NCBI GenBank assembly: GCA_034231615.1
Contig: CM067298.1
Coordinates: 7,006,140 to 7,070,139, forward strand
Length of the DNA stretch: 64,000 bases
Direction of reading: 5' to 3'
Origin: Meghimatium bilineatum
Lineage: Eukaryota > Mollusca > Gastropoda > Stylommatophora > Philomycidae
The notes below the pieces were generated by a model. It saw nothing but the letters and a program-made list of their open reading frames with translations, searched no databases and was not told the origin of the DNA. The translations under genes were made by a program, and so were the position numbers. Shown piece by piece: positions 32,840 through 43,794 of the stretch; within the stretch, counting starts at the first letter, position 1; each line of letters opens with the position of its first letter.

Positions 32840-32998
32840 ACCCGCCGAAGACGGATGTGTCGGGCCATTGGCGCAAATAAAACGGCGACACAACGCATTT
32901 CCATTTTCTGGACTACATCCTGCTGGAAATCTAGCAGGACCATGATCCAGCTAGATCCAGTTGGAGTTTGAGAATGAACGCAGAAGAAGAAGAAGAAA
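32840..32998 (+). mobile_element. GAA-tailed SINE-like element, 5'-truncated long variant
   Basis: CGAAGACGGATGTGTCGGGC, TTTTCTGGACTACATCCTGC, GAAATCTAGCAGGACC, then GAGAATGAACGCAGAAGAAG. It has the extra ~40-bp CTAGCAGGACC segment that separates it from the short variant. 5' truncation is typical of reverse-transcription-based insertion. Confidence 0.85.
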
Positions 32999-33109
32999 TC
33001 TCCAGTAAAAATCTCCAGGGAGGTGTGAAGGGGTTATGCTGGTAAGATTACTTAATCAGATCTAGGCGCGACCGATCAGCAGTAGACGATGGTCACGGTC
33101 TAGGTCTTA

Positions 33110-33405
33110 CACTGAGTAATAACTTAACTAATCAGGTCTAGGTCTTATACTGGCTAATAACTTACCGTTTACTGGCTAATACCTTAACTTATCAGGTCCA
33201 TGTTGTATACTGGCTAATACCTTACCGTATCAGGTCCATGTTGTATACTGGCTAATACCTTACCGTATCAGGTCCATGTTGTATACTGGCTAATACCTTA
33301 CCGTATCAGGTCCATGTTGTATACTGGCTAAGGCCTTACATAATCGTGTCTATGTTGTATATTGGCTAATAACTAACCTAATAATGTCTATGTCTTGATT
33401 CTTGA
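33110..33405. repeat. 37-38-bp tandem array, left part
   Basis: The unit contains TTGTATACTGGCTAATACC and TTACCGTATCAGGTCCATG. The same unit family resumes at 33955 after an interrupting LINE fragment. Confidence 0.9.
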
Positions 33406-33950
33406 TTAGGAACAAGCGTCACAGCACTGGGGACATTCCCATATATGCTCTGCTTGTTGTTCCGTCAGCCATCTAAAAGTGTATAAGCTCAGTGTCCCAG
33501 TCAGTTGTTGATTTCGCGTTCTTCTGATCTTTCCGGAGAAGGAGCACTTTCTCCTATCGCCTCTAGTCACTCCCATTTCTACCATTCTCTGAATAATTAC
33601 GTTGTCTGACGACGTCTTCCTCGTCTTCTCGTAGTGTATCCATGACGGCTCTAATCAATTCAATCCTGTCTCTTCTTATCTCGGTGCCACTCACCAAGGC
33701 TTTACCAACCAATACACCGGCTCTTTCGTTTCCCTTGGCCCCAGCATGACCTGTACAGTAGATCAATGTAATGCGAAGTGACCGATTCAGTTTTGATCTT
33801 TCACTTTTTTATCTTGCGCAGCATACTTTGAGAGTCTGATAGAATCACTGAGTCTGTTGGTGGTTACGTCGCCAGCTAAGTGAGAGCTGCTGTCACCGCT
33901 TCTATTTCCATTCTCATACTCGATGTTGTAGTGGGGTACCCAGCTGACCT
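33405..33950 (-). pseudogene. LINE RNase H and C-terminal fragment inside an array
   Basis: The minus strand carries, from 33950 downward, a segment like VTTNRLSDSIRLSKYAAQD (acidic strand), then IYCTGHAGAKGNERAGVL in the 67-residue frame 33563-33766, then the tail HLWxCP equivalent ending near 33405. In the last motif the catalytic NERAD reads NERAG, so the final RNase H aspartate is lost. Array sequence of one family flanks both sides. Confidence 0.85.
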
Positions 33951-33954
33951 CTCA

Positions 33955-34205
33955 GCTAGGTCTTATACTGACGAATAACTTAGCCATCAGGCCTATGTAT
34001 TATACTGACGAATAACTTAGCCATCAGGTCTAGGTCTTATACTGGCAAAGATCTTATCTAATCAGGTCTAGGTCTTATACTGACGAATAACTTAGCCATC
34101 AGGTCTAGGTCTTATACTGACGAATAACTTAGCCATCAGGTCTATGTATTATACTGGCAAAGATCTTATCTAATCATGTCTATGTTTATACTGGCTAATA
34201 ACTCA
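33955..34205. repeat. 37-bp tandem array, right part
   Basis: The unit contains CTTATACTGACGAATAACTT and AGCCATCAGGTCTAGGT, related to 33110-33405 (ATCAGGTCTAGGTCTTATAC is common to both sides). Confidence 0.9.
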
Positions 34206-34209
34206 CGTA

Positions 34210-34735
34210 ACAAATCTTCTCTGGCACCTTTTACTCTCGTGGAGCCCATGATATTGAATGGCTTGCTATATTATTGTGCTGTATTTTGCATGTATTCCCG
34301 CTCAAGAACGGTTTTTTCACCTTGTTCTATAAGCCCAGAAGATACTGGTTTAAGTACCAAGTCCAGCGCAAAATAAAATTGTACACAACTAAACATTGAT
34401 GACAAAATTTATTTTTTTTTCAATTTGGGCTCAAAGTTGTCAAAAGACGTAAAGGATTGACTTCATTGTGAACGGGTTAACCCATATATATCCCGTTCAT
34501 CTCAACGAAACGGCACGCTACTTGTTGATAGTCGGGACCTACCACGTGCTACCTGACTTCAAATGGTAATCCCCAAGGATCTACACATACACACAAAACT
34601 GCACAAGAAATTTCATCATCACACCAGAGAGATACAACACCACAAGTCTGAAACTGTTGTCATCATCGCATGCGATGGACGGCTGTACATTGGATTAAAA
34701 CCTCTTTCAACCTTGGAACATAGTCCATTGAATAG
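34210..34735. other. Intergenic DNA with a possible SINE body remnant
   Basis: TCCCGTTCATCTCAACGAAA at 34489 resembles the SINE body at 55080 (CCGTCACTCTCAACGAAA). Nothing else recognised. Confidence 0.35.
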
Positions 34736-34739
34736 CTAT

Positions 34740-34925
34740 TGTCTTATTATGCTTTCTCCTATCTTGCCCAGCATATTCTGGGAGTCCAGATAGAAACACT
34801 TATGTGTTGGTGGTTGCGTAGTCAGCCAAGTCCGAGCCGGCGTTACTGGCTTTCTCTATTCTCATGCTCGATGTTGTGGTGGATTTGGCTGCAGATTTTT
34901 CCACCTATTCCTGCCATATGACTTA
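34740..34925 (-). pseudogene. LINE RNase H fragment
   Basis: The minus strand reads approximately ARTWLTTQPPTHKCFYLDSQ then NMLGKIGE, aligning with ALNWLINDTSTHSVILTDSQ then SMLRKI at 59850-59930. It is the central RNase H strand with the D-S-Q motif. Directly followed by the 36-bp array. Confidence 0.7.
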
Positions 34926-34944
34926 CCGAAATGTCAGGAGCATA

Positions 34945-35375
34945 GGTGTACAAGTTAACTGACAATCTGCAAGGATTGCGTATGTACAAGTTAACTGATA
35001 ATCTGCAAGGATTGCGTATGTACAAGTTAACTGATAATCTGCAATGATGGCGTATGTACAAGTTAACTGATAATCTGCACTGATGGCGTATGTACAAGTT
35101 AACTGATAATCTGCAGGGATGGCGTATGTACAAGTTAACTGATAATCTGCAAGGATGGCGTATGTACAAGTTAACTGATAATCTGCAGGGATGGCGTATG
35201 TACAAGTTAACTGATAATCTGCAGGGATGGCGTATGTACAAGTTAACTGATAATCTGCAGGGATGGCGTATGTACAAGTTAACTGATAATCTGCAAGGAT
35301 GGCGTATGTACAAGTTAACTGATAATCTGCAGGGATGGCGTATAAGTTACCTGATAATCTGCAAGGATGGCGTAC
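34945..35375. repeat. 36-bp tandem array, 12 copies
   Basis: The unit contains GTACAAGTTAACTGATAATC and TGCAGGGATGGCGTAT. Stop-free in two frames, hence open frames of 97 (+) and 156 (-) residues. Confidence 0.97.
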
Positions 35376-35654
35376 AAACTTAAGAACATAGTTCCCCCAT
35401 TATTCACAGGACAATTAGCGTATTTTTTTCTGGCCCGCAAATCTTTGACCCAGATTATCGGAACGTTTGTTCAACTCTAACGAGGACATAACTAATTAGG
35501 TCAATGTTCGAATAGGAGGCCATGTCAACTGTGAGCTTATATGTTTCATTTGTTTACCGTAATTCTTTCAAAGGCGGTCACATGAAACAAAGATATCATT
35601 GGATATTGTGATCTCTTGTTCCCTGTATTATTGTTCTTTATTCTTCCTTGATTA

Positions 35655-35945
35655 GAGAAAATGTACCGTTAAATATCAATAGAGAAACTGTAGCGTTAAA
35701 TATCAATGGATGAACTGTGGGGTTAAATATCAATAGAGGAACTGTAGGATTAAATGTCAATGGATGAACTGTAGCGTTAAATATCAATGGATTAACTGTA
35801 GGGTTAAATATCAATAGAGGAACTGTAGAATTAAATATCAATGGATGAACTGTAGGGTTAAATATCAATAGAGGAACTGTAGCGTTAAATATCAATGGAT
35901 GAACTGTAGGGTTAAATATCAATAGAGGAACTGTAGAGTTAAATA
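35655..35945. repeat. 27-bp tandem array, ~10.5 copies, alternating variants
   Basis: The unit is GAACTGTAGGGTTAAATATC followed by AATAGAG or AATGGAT. The two endings mostly alternate, giving a 54-bp higher-order period. Confidence 0.95.
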
Positions 35946-35954
35946 TAAAATCAT

Positions 35955-36100
35955 AAGATCAAAGAGACACAAAAGCCATTCTGATGTCGGATTATTCAGG
36001 TCGAAATGCACTTATATCGCAGTCAAACTGTAAACCACATCGAATCCGGACTACATAGTCATAATGAGTAGGAATTTAAGAACAAACGGATAAGAAGAAT
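35955..36100 (+). mobile_element. GAA-tailed SINE-like element, 5'-truncated
   Basis: AAAAGCCATTCTGATGTCGG, then AATGCACTTATATCGCAG and AATCCGGACTACATAG, ending in ACGGATAAGAAGAATG. A diverged 3' half. Confidence 0.75.
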
Positions 36101-36109
36101 GTCTCATAT

Positions 36110-36870
36110 TGGTAAGAAGATGATGATGTGTGATAGTTATTGAATAGCTATACACAGTATACACAAAGTGACCAATGAAAGAGTCTGATCTGTCATCTCA
36201 AAGTGACCAATAAAAGAGTCTGATCACCCATTTAATATCTTTCTTTATCATCAAGATTTAATCTTTCCTTCTTTACCATCAAGATTGAATCTCTAACTCC
36301 TACCTTAATTCCACAATTTAATCGATTCCTCCTACCTCAATTCCACGATTTAATCTTCTCCTACCTTAATTCCACAATTAATCCCACTGTCCCTTGAGCC
36401 AACGGCTCGTACAGCGTGAGCACCACTGTTCCCTTGAGACCCAATGGTTCCTACAGTGTGAGCCCCGTTGCCCTTTGAGCCAAATGGTTGATGAGAAGAA
36501 ACCGTTATGAAAATAACTCAGTATAAAGGCGACCACATGTCTGGTCTGCCTCCTGGGAAACGCGATTCTCTTTTGTCGATACGTGGCAGCCCACCTGAAG
36601 AATTCCCCGTTCGGCTAAGATAGGTGGCAAGACGTATATCACACTATTGACCCATGTACAGGGAGAACTACTATACGTGGAAATTGATTTAGCGGGTCTC
36701 ACGTAAGAAATAGGCCTGAGGGGTAAACTGACCAGATATTGGGAGACTGTTAATTGAGCATAGGACCAGATGTTTCCCCCTAAGAAGCAATTAGATTGCA
36801 TGTTCATTAGAATGTGTCGCTGAACGAAAATTGAAAGCTCTAAGACATTTGTATAGATGATAAAACTGCC
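36110..36870. other. Intergenic DNA with short diverged direct repeats
   Basis: Two or three repeats of CTACCTCAATTCCACGATTT (36310-36380) and of a CCCTTGAGCC-type segment (36390-36490). No element recognised. Confidence 0.45.
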
Positions 36871-36879
36871 CGACCTTTC

Positions 36880-38030
36880 ATGTCAAATGTGTTGACGGTC
36901 ATATAAAGTTTGAGAAGTTTGAACATCAGTGACAGTTAGTGACTACGGAGAGGCGTTTCTCATTTAGGGACAGGACTTTACATGTTTGTATGAGGGATTT
37001 TAGAAATATACAATAAAATAGACCAATCAGAGAGAATGTCTCAAAATATAGTTGAGGATATTTTATCTTAGAGAGAAGATAGGCGGGACTATCTTGGAGA
37101 GATAAAAGAGGATGTATTTGTATGATACGATAGCTCTCGACTCGGACTCTCGACCATGAACTCTCGGTAGGGACGCACTCGCTGTCTCTCGACTAGGACA
37201 CCGGTCCTAGGCTTATGTCAGCCCTTAGCAACTGAGAACTTCGAGTTCTTATAGTTGAAGATACACGTCAACTTTTTGAGAAGTTGAGACACACAGTTGG
37301 AGTGGAAATATAGCATAGCTGATGTTAGAATAGTATGTTTATGTGCTGCAGTACGATAGATATTATATGCCTTGCTTGCTGTTGTAAACAGATGTTGCGA
37401 ACTGTAGAAGGACACTCTCACTCTGGACTAGGACTTCAGAGGATTAGACGGAGGATTCGAGCGGACTCTGAGCTCCAGTCCCGTGTCTCGTCTAGCGCAG
37501 GACTTCAACCCCGGTGGTGAAGACACAACGTTTGAGACTACTACTTGAGACTGGAGTTGAATGGACTTCAGTCACAGTCCCCAGGAGAAAAAGATAATTC
37601 AGTCAGTTCTAGGAGTCAGTTAGGACTTAGTAGCAGCCAAGAAACCGAGGAAGCAAACCACATGATTCGTATATCTAGTCGCAAGTCAGATGCATGTTAA
37701 GCTAGCTAGAATACAGTGTTCGCTAGTTAGCTTAGATTTAGAGAGATGGTTGATGTTTCTGTGATTTCACGTGTAAGGTGTATAATTACTAGATCAGTTT
37801 GTGAGGATCCCAAGATAAGTTAGAACTCAGCCAGTTCACAAGTTATTTTAGAGTTAGAGAGACGGTTTTGAAACCTGTGATTCCATGATTTCAATGCATA
37901 AAATTGCTGGTAATTGTTTCTTGTCACTGTAAATAAACTGTTGGCGATCTCTCGAGGAGAGAGGCCACAAAATATACTCTTGAGACTTGGTTGCTTGCTG
38001 TTAACGAGTTATACGTATAACCACGGGTCA
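36880..38030 (+). other. Candidate solo LTR or pol II transcription unit
   Basis: CCAATCAG at 37023, GGCGGGAC at 37082 and GATAAAAGAGG at 37101 lie in the spacing of a CCAAT / GC-box / TATA-like promoter. An AATAAA signal at 37932 follows ~820 bp later. The intervening DNA is G+C richer than its neighbours and has no stop-free frame longer than ~60 codons. A solo LTR of an LTR retrotransposon would show this layout. TG...CA ends and a flanking duplication were not established. A host non-coding exon is the alternative. Confidence 0.35.
37023..37111 (+). promoter_or_regulatory. CCAAT, GC-box and TATA-like cluster
   Basis: CCAATCAG, GGCGGGAC and AGATAAAAGAGG occur in order within 90 bp, followed by repeated CTCTCGACTCGGACTCTCGA. 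This is the only place in the window where these signals line up. Confidence 0.4.
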
Positions 38031-38095
38031 TCCTTTGATCCTCGTCGTTATATGAAGAAACCACGGGTCATCCTGCAAATACTTAGTTGGTTTTG
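38030..38095 (+). repeat. Short direct repeat ACCACGGGTCATCCT
   Basis: ACCACGGGTCATCCT occurs at 38021 and again at 38061, just downstream of the candidate LTR. The meaning is unclear. Confidence 0.6.
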
Positions 38096-38271
38096 GCGAT
38101 TGTTGTGTTTGGTTGCATCTCATCAGAGGCATGGTATGATCATAAGTGCTTCACGAGAAAGGATGACAATGCATGTGGCTATGGTACAGCCATGGGAGTT
38201 CTAGCATTCTCATCCGTCTGAGGTTTCTAGTTGATTCATTGTTGAGAATTTGAGCGGCTTCAGTGGATCAT

Positions 38272-38740
38272 TAAGTTGATTAAATATGGTTTGAAATGTT
38301 ACACGGCTTTGATGAAATATGGTATGAAATGTTACACGGCTTTGATTAAATTTGGTATGAAATGTTACACGGCTTTGATGAAATTTGGTATGAAATGTTA
38401 CACGGCTTTGATTAAATTTGGTATGAAATGTTACACGGCTTTGATTAAATATGGTACGAAATGTTACACGGCTTTGATTAAATTTGGTATGAAATGTTAC
38501 ACGGCTTTGATGAAATATGGTATGAAATGTTACACGGCTTTGATTAAATTTGGTATGAAATGTTACACCGCTTTGATTAAATATGGTATGAAATGTTACA
38601 TGGCTATGATTAAATTTGGTATGAAATGTTACACGGCTTTGATTAAATTTGGTATGAAATATTACACGGCTATGATTAAATTTGGTATGAAATATTACAC
38701 GGCTATGATTAAATTTGGTATGAAATATTACACGGCGTTG
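38272..38740 (+). repeat. 33-bp tandem array, 14 copies
   Basis: The unit is AAATTTGGTATGAAATGTTA followed by CACGGCTTTGATT, translating as an 11-residue block IKFGMKCYTAL. It opens a 263-residue frame (38276-39067) that continues into the next array. I see no signal peptide or known domain and read it as a minisatellite. Confidence 0.95.
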
Positions 38741-38789
38741 AGTAGGTTAACACTATTACACATTGACTTTCCAACAATCAGCACGAGTA

Positions 38790-38945
38790 TTTGTTTGTTA
38801 TGTGTCGAAGAACTTGGAGTACATTTGTTATGTGTCGAAGAACTTGGAGTACGTTTGTTATGTGTCGAAGAACTTGGAGTACGTTTGTTATGTGTCGAAG
38901 AACGTGGAGTACGTTTGTTATGTGTCGAAGAACTTGGAGTACGTT
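38790..38945 (+). repeat. 30-bp tandem array, 5 copies
   Basis: The unit is TTGTTATGTGTCGAAGAACT followed by TGGAGTACGT. It follows the 33-bp array after ~50 bp and is in the same open frame, encoding LLCVEELGVR blocks. Confidence 0.95.
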
Positions 38946-39237
38946 GTGCATCTGGTTTTAATGTGGGGCTGCCATATTTGCGCCTTTCGGATCATCACAA
39001 ACAGATTTCGGCATTGCAGAGTCTTCTATTCGAGAGGGAACTTTTTCATGATTTTCTTTTATTTTAGAGACATTCTGCAGCGACGTTTCGGCAGCCAAGA
39101 CCTTCGTAAATAATGTAAACACGACTTTATTAGTGACGTTTTTTATTATTGTCGTGGATTCCTTTGATCACTTTGCATATACTTCAGGTGCTAAAAAGCA
39201 CAGGCTGGCCAACGAAATTCACGGAAAAAGGCAAAAT

Positions 39238-39345
39238 TAATCTGTCAGGTAATTCAGTAGACAGGATTTGAACCAGTCAGTTCAGCTGACACCTATCCGC
39301 CTGACAACTTAAGTCAACAAGTTTTCGATGTTGTCAAATTTGAAC
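39238..39345 (-). mobile_element. SINE-like B-box family, copy 4
   Basis: ACAGGATTTGAACCAGTCAG, ACACCTATCCGCCTGACAAC and TTAAGTCAACAAGTTTTC align with the 5.9-7.1 kb copies. The B-box on the minus strand is GGTTCAAATCC. Confidence 0.55.
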
Positions 39346-39349
39346 CCAT

Positions 39350-39575
39350 ATCATAACTCTAATATCTCTGTACAAAATTAGGACTTCATCCGTTACGTTT
39401 TTTATTATTGCCCTACCTTTCGTTGGTCACTGTTTATGTACTTGGAGTCGCCATGACTTTTTTTGCATTCAACTCTAAGTATGTAATTAGTGATCAACGA
39501 AATATATGGCACTAATAAAAAATGTAACGATTGAAGTCCTAATTAATTTTGTGCGGAGGTCTTGTATACTGTTAC
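39350..39575. mobile_element. Palindromic MITE-like element, family A, copy 3 (best preserved)
   Basis: TTAGGACTTCATCCGTTACG at 39379 and its inverse partner TGTAACGATTGAAGTCCTAA near 39520 start arms of ~70 bp that pair almost throughout (TTTCGTTGGTCACT with AGTGATCAACGAAA; TACTTGGAGTCG with CAACTCTAAGTA). The centre is only about 20 bp. It abuts a SINE-like B-box element. Confidence 0.85.
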
Positions 39576-39639
39576 GGTCTTGGCATAATCATGTGCCCCG
39601 AGACAACAAACCGTTTGCGTTTTTAGTGTCATCTCGGTT

Positions 39640-40195
39640 ACACAAGTGAGGAAGAGCTTTGGTTACTCAACTGAGCAGGGGCGTCGGTTACTCAACTGAG
39701 CGGGGGCGTTGGTTATACAACTGAGCAGGAGCGTCGGTTACACAACTGAGGAGGAGCTTCGTTTACTCTACTTAGCAGGAGCGTCGGTTACACAACTGAG
39801 CAGGGGCGTTGGCTACATAACTGAGCAGGGGCGTTAGTTATACAACTGAGCAGGGTCGTCGGTTACACAACTGAGCAGGAGCTTCGCTTACTCAACTGAG
39901 CAGGAAAGTCGGTTATACAACTGACCAGGAGCATCGGTTACACAACTGAGCAGGAGCTTCGGTTACTCAACTCAGCAGGAGCTCTGGTTACTCAGCTGAC
40001 GAGGAGCTTTGGTTACTCAACTGAGCAGGAGCGTCGGTTACACAACTGAGCAGGAGCTTCGGTTACTCAACTCAGCAGGAGCTTCGGTTACTCAGCTGAC
40101 GAGGAGCTTTGGTTACTCAACTGAGCAGGAGCGTCGGTTACACAACTGAACAGGAGCGTCGGTTACACAATGAGCAGGAGCTTCGGAGAAGCTTT
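39640..40195. repeat. 25-bp tandem array, ~22 copies
   Basis: The unit is GAGCGTCGGTTACACAACTG followed by AGCAG. Variants GCTTCGGTTACTCAACTC are interspersed, with a ~100-bp block (about 39950-40060 and 40050-40150) duplicated. Confidence 0.94.
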
Positions 40196-40261
40196 GGTTA
40201 CTCAAATGAGGAGGAGTTTCTGTTACTCAGCTGAGGAGAAGCGTTGTTTATGTCATAAAGA

Positions 40262-40330
40262 CTATGGGTTGTCAAGAGCTACCTACTCACAGCTAAAGAG
40301 AGGATTTCAGCATCACCATTATCACCACAA
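40262..40330 (+). repeat. Single unit related to the 51-bp array at 30437
   Basis: TTGTCAAGAGCTACCTACTC followed by ACAGCTAAAGAG corresponds to the 30437 unit. It suggests a dispersed element from which that array grew. Confidence 0.65.
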
Positions 40331-40457
40331 CTGCCGTCTGATTGCCTCTTCAAAGCGGAGATAATGGTGTAGGGTTGGCCACATCACCCCATATGCTCCA
40401 TAGACACAACTAAGACATATATGACATGCGAAGTATTAGTATACTTCCCCCCTCCCC

Positions 40458-40622
40458 AGCACCGGATTTAGACTTGATAATGCTCTAAGCTATTTGAGTT
40501 ATGGGGGCCCTTTAACAATTAAGAAGTATATAGATAGTGAAATAAAAAAATTGTGGGGCCCCAAGAAAGTGGGGGCCCTAAGCTATAACTTGTTTAGCTT
40601 ATAGGTAAATCCTGCACTGCTC
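40458..40622 (+). mobile_element. hAT-like MITE, unexpanded copy
   Basis: Ends CAGCACCGGATTTAGACTTG and TAGGTAAATCCTGCACTG are inverted. The interior GGGGCCCCAAGAAAGTGGGG matches the copy at 28305. It has one CTAAGCTATTTGAGTTATG segment against six in the other copy. TSD not clear. Confidence 0.75.
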
Positions 40623-40624
40623 CA

Positions 40625-42140
40625 CTCCCCTCCAGATGGGGATGATGAACAGTCGGGAGAACAAGTTTAATATTATAGAATTGATGAGACATTTCGATCG
40701 ATAACGCCATCACTGGACGACAACACGCCAGACTGGCACAACAAAGCTTGTTTTTTTCCTGCCTGCATACTTATATCGGTGGTATGGGGGCTGATAATTT
40801 AACAACAAGCTGCTGGTGTGGTGGCAGTACGCGTGATAGTTGTAGGTTTTCAGTGCTTACAGTTGAGTCGTTTCTCTGTCAATGCGTCGACATACCGACT
40901 TCAGTTGTATCTGTGCTGAGGTCCATGTCCATATAAATATATCATCGCTATATCTGTTTGTTTCGGTAATAACGTGTGCGACTTTTTTATAGGAGTTTGA
41001 TCACGTGTGTGGATTAGGGTCTGAGATATTGGACTGGATTAGGATATCGTTTATTGAAATGCACATAGCCAGGAAAGAAATATTTATTATCATTCAGTGA
41101 AAGCGCCAAATGTGACACATTAATTATAATAAACTAAAATACTGCAGCATAAGAAGATAGATTTTGTGTATAATGTATCTCTACTTTGCCGCGCTTAATA
41201 CTTATATGATTTAATTTACGTTTTCATGTGATTAAATTTGTTGATTTAGAAGGTTCTGATATAGAATACATATTTTTTGTGTGTAATGTGGTTATGTATT
41301 ATTAGGCATTTATACATTCAGGTGTGTATGGCAGACTTTTTGTACCCTCTTCAAAGAAGTCTAGAAGATTCGCAACATGTTTTATGGTGAATTTACAACA
41401 CGCTTATTGAATAGATGTTCATGTGGCGTAAAGTCAGCTGCCACAGTATGTTCCTTTCTTTAGAGGACGTATTCAGAGAAGACTTGTATAGTGTTAGTCA
41501 GGCGACATGTTATTTCAGGAACGTAGTTTACTCTAGGCGTGATTTACCAAAAAAGCTAGCTATTCTGTCCGATGTCATATATTATAGCCAAGGACATATT
41601 TAAATGCTAAAATTTAAATATCTTTTGTTAACTGTCGTTTTGGGTCAGGGGCGAAACTAAGCAGGTGCGGCTGGACATTTCGTTAGGGTCACTAAATGCA
41701 ATTTCAGGGACGTCACAACCGAAATAAATTTAGCTTATATGCAGGATCAAGAACTTGCACAGGTTGCCATAGTGTCTAGATTCAGCGCCATCTTGGATAC
41801 AATTACTCTTGTTATTACGGCCATACCTTCCATTACTAGTTTTTCCCCTGATAGTATGTTCCTTTACATTATCAAAAATCCTTAGCATTCGTGTTAGAAT
41901 GTAGTTTGAGGGCCAACATTTCATTTCACATTTAACCCTATAATTACACTTTGTAGTTTTATTTTACAAAACAGTTCAATTCATTACAATTGTAATGGTT
42001 ATTTCCCTTTAAAACCAGATGCTTTGTTGATAGAACCTTGACACTTTCAACGTGTTGTGTATGATATTCTGCTTGTCTTTAATTTGTTGAAACAATTTTT
42101 GCCACAAAATTGTGTAAATTAATGTACATTGCACATTTTT
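40625..42140. other. Intergenic DNA, nothing recognised
   Basis: Mostly AT-rich with frames up to 64 residues. No array, element end or domain was noticed. One of the longest quiet stretches in the window. Confidence 0.5.
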
Positions 42141-42144
42141 ACAA

Positions 42145-42560
42145 GGTATATATATTTCTTATTTTCTTTCATTTTTGACAAGGTATATATTTCTTATTTT
42201 CTTTCACTTTTGACAAGGTATATATTTCTTATTTTCTTTCATTTTTACAAGGTATATATTTCTTATTTTCTTTCATTTTTGACAAGGTATATATTTCTTA
42301 TTTTCTGTCACTTTTGACAAGGTATATATTTCTAATTTTCTGTCACTTTTGACAAAGTATATATTTCTTATTTTCTGTCACTTTTGACAAGGTATATATT
42401 TCTTATTTTCTGTCACTTTTGACAAGGTATATATTTCTTATTTTCTGTCACTTGTGACAAGGTATATATATATTTATTATTTTCTGTCACTGTTGACAAG
42501 GTATATATTTCTTATTTTCTGTCACTGTTGACAAGGTATATATTTCTTATTTTCTGTCAC
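42145..42560. repeat. 35-bp tandem array, 12 copies
   Basis: The unit contains GACAAGGTATATATTTCTTA and TTTTCTGTCACTTTT. The first units have TTTCATTTTT, later ones TGTCACTGTT. Confidence 0.96.
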
Positions 42561-42773
42561 TTTTGTTAGTTTTCTAAATGAACTATTCAATATTTCTATC
42601 ACTTCATTTTATTTATTCATTCATAGTTTGTAAAATGAAACTCCATTATTTCAAAATCACTCTTAAGATTTACTGTACTTACTTTATGGGTCTTTGTGTC
42701 CTCTAATACTTTATAGTTGTGTGTCCTGGTATAGCCTACTTGGATATTGTCCATTGGTTGAAAGAAACGCGCC

Positions 42774-42939
42774 ACTCCAAGGGAGAAGTAAACTCCAAGG
42801 GAGAAGTAAACTCCAAGGGAGAAGTAAACTCCAAGGGAGAAGTAAACTCCAAGGGAGAAGTAAACTCCAAGGGAGAAGTAAACTCCAAGGGAGAAGTAAA
42901 CTCCAAGGGAGAAGTAAACTCCAAGGGAGAAGTAAACTT
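42774..42939. repeat. 18-bp tandem array, ~9 identical copies
   Basis: The unit CTCCAAGGGAGAAGTAAA is essentially identical in all copies, so the array is young. It lies ~27 bp beyond the 3' end of the minus-strand LINE at 42967. Open frames in four phases come from the 18-bp period. Confidence 0.97.
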
Positions 42940-42964
42940 ATCGCATTCATCACCTACCAACATT

Positions 42965-43400
42965 CATTAATTGTTATCATGCCGTCCGGCGTAGGCGATC
43001 ATGTCTCTCCACAGTCCTCTGTTTGTTATACATTTAAATATAGTTTCTGATGATTCTACATCATACCAGGCTTTTAAGCCATCCAACATTTTCTCATGTT
43101 GTCTTCCTCTGTCTCTCTTACCCTCCACCTTTTCAGTTGTTACGATGTTCTCCAGCCCACTTCTCATGACATGACCCATGAACTGTGATTGTTGTCTTCT
43201 AATACAGCTAATAAGTTCTCTATTTGAGTTGACCAGTTGTAGAATTATAGCATTACTATTTTTAGCTATCCTTGATATTTTCAACATTCTTCTATAAAAC
43301 CACATCGCTGTGGCCTCCAGATGTTTTCTTGCAATATTGTCAATTGTCCATGCTTCACTACTATATAACAGTATGGGCTCTATGTAACATTTTAGTATGT
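42965..43400 (-). pseudogene. LINE ORF2 C-terminal fragment
   Basis: A 112-residue minus frame (42967-43305) reads MWFYRRMLKISRIAK, FMGHVMRSGLENIVTTEKVE, GRQHEKMLDGLKAWYDV and LWRDMIAYAGRHDNN-stop. It is collinear with the LINE at 44525. Homology continues upstream to about 43400 out of frame. Confidence 0.9.
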
Positions 43401-43434
43401 TCTACGATATAAAGAGTGACACTCCCATAGTACC

Positions 43435-43435
<1 letters not shown>

Positions 43436-43465
<30 letters not shown>
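43436..43465. repeat. (TA)n microsatellite
   Basis: About 14 TA dinucleotides. Confidence 0.95.
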
Positions 43466-43468
<3 letters not shown>

Positions 43469-43469
43469 C

Positions 43470-43790
43470 TTTTCCTTAACATTTTGTTTTGACATATTAC
43501 GCATACTTGAACCTAACGCACTTGCAATATTCAATAGACATATTTTTAAACATGGAACTACCGTAAATGGTGTAATAGAGGCTTAATGTTCTTATCACAT
43601 ATGAACTGAATTGTGTCTTGTTGTTGTCCATGGTATTCTCACTATCCATCTGTACCATCTCATTTCGAAGAACGAAATTGTGTTTATATATTAAAGTTTC
43701 CATGTTTAACAGTTATAATTTACTAACAGAAATATGTTTGATCTTATCCGATGTAGTTTGTAATTGAGGTTGAAACCTGTGTATCATGTA
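43470..43790. other. Intergenic DNA, nothing recognised
   Basis: No feature noted besides a 68-residue minus-strand frame with no motif. Confidence 0.4.
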
Positions 43791-43794
43791 TGTG

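Noticed and set aside
38276..39067. 263-residue frame of IKFGMKCYTAL and LLCVEELGVR blocks as a gene
   Set aside because: It spans two unrelated minisatellites and lacks any signal, domain or supporting exon structure.
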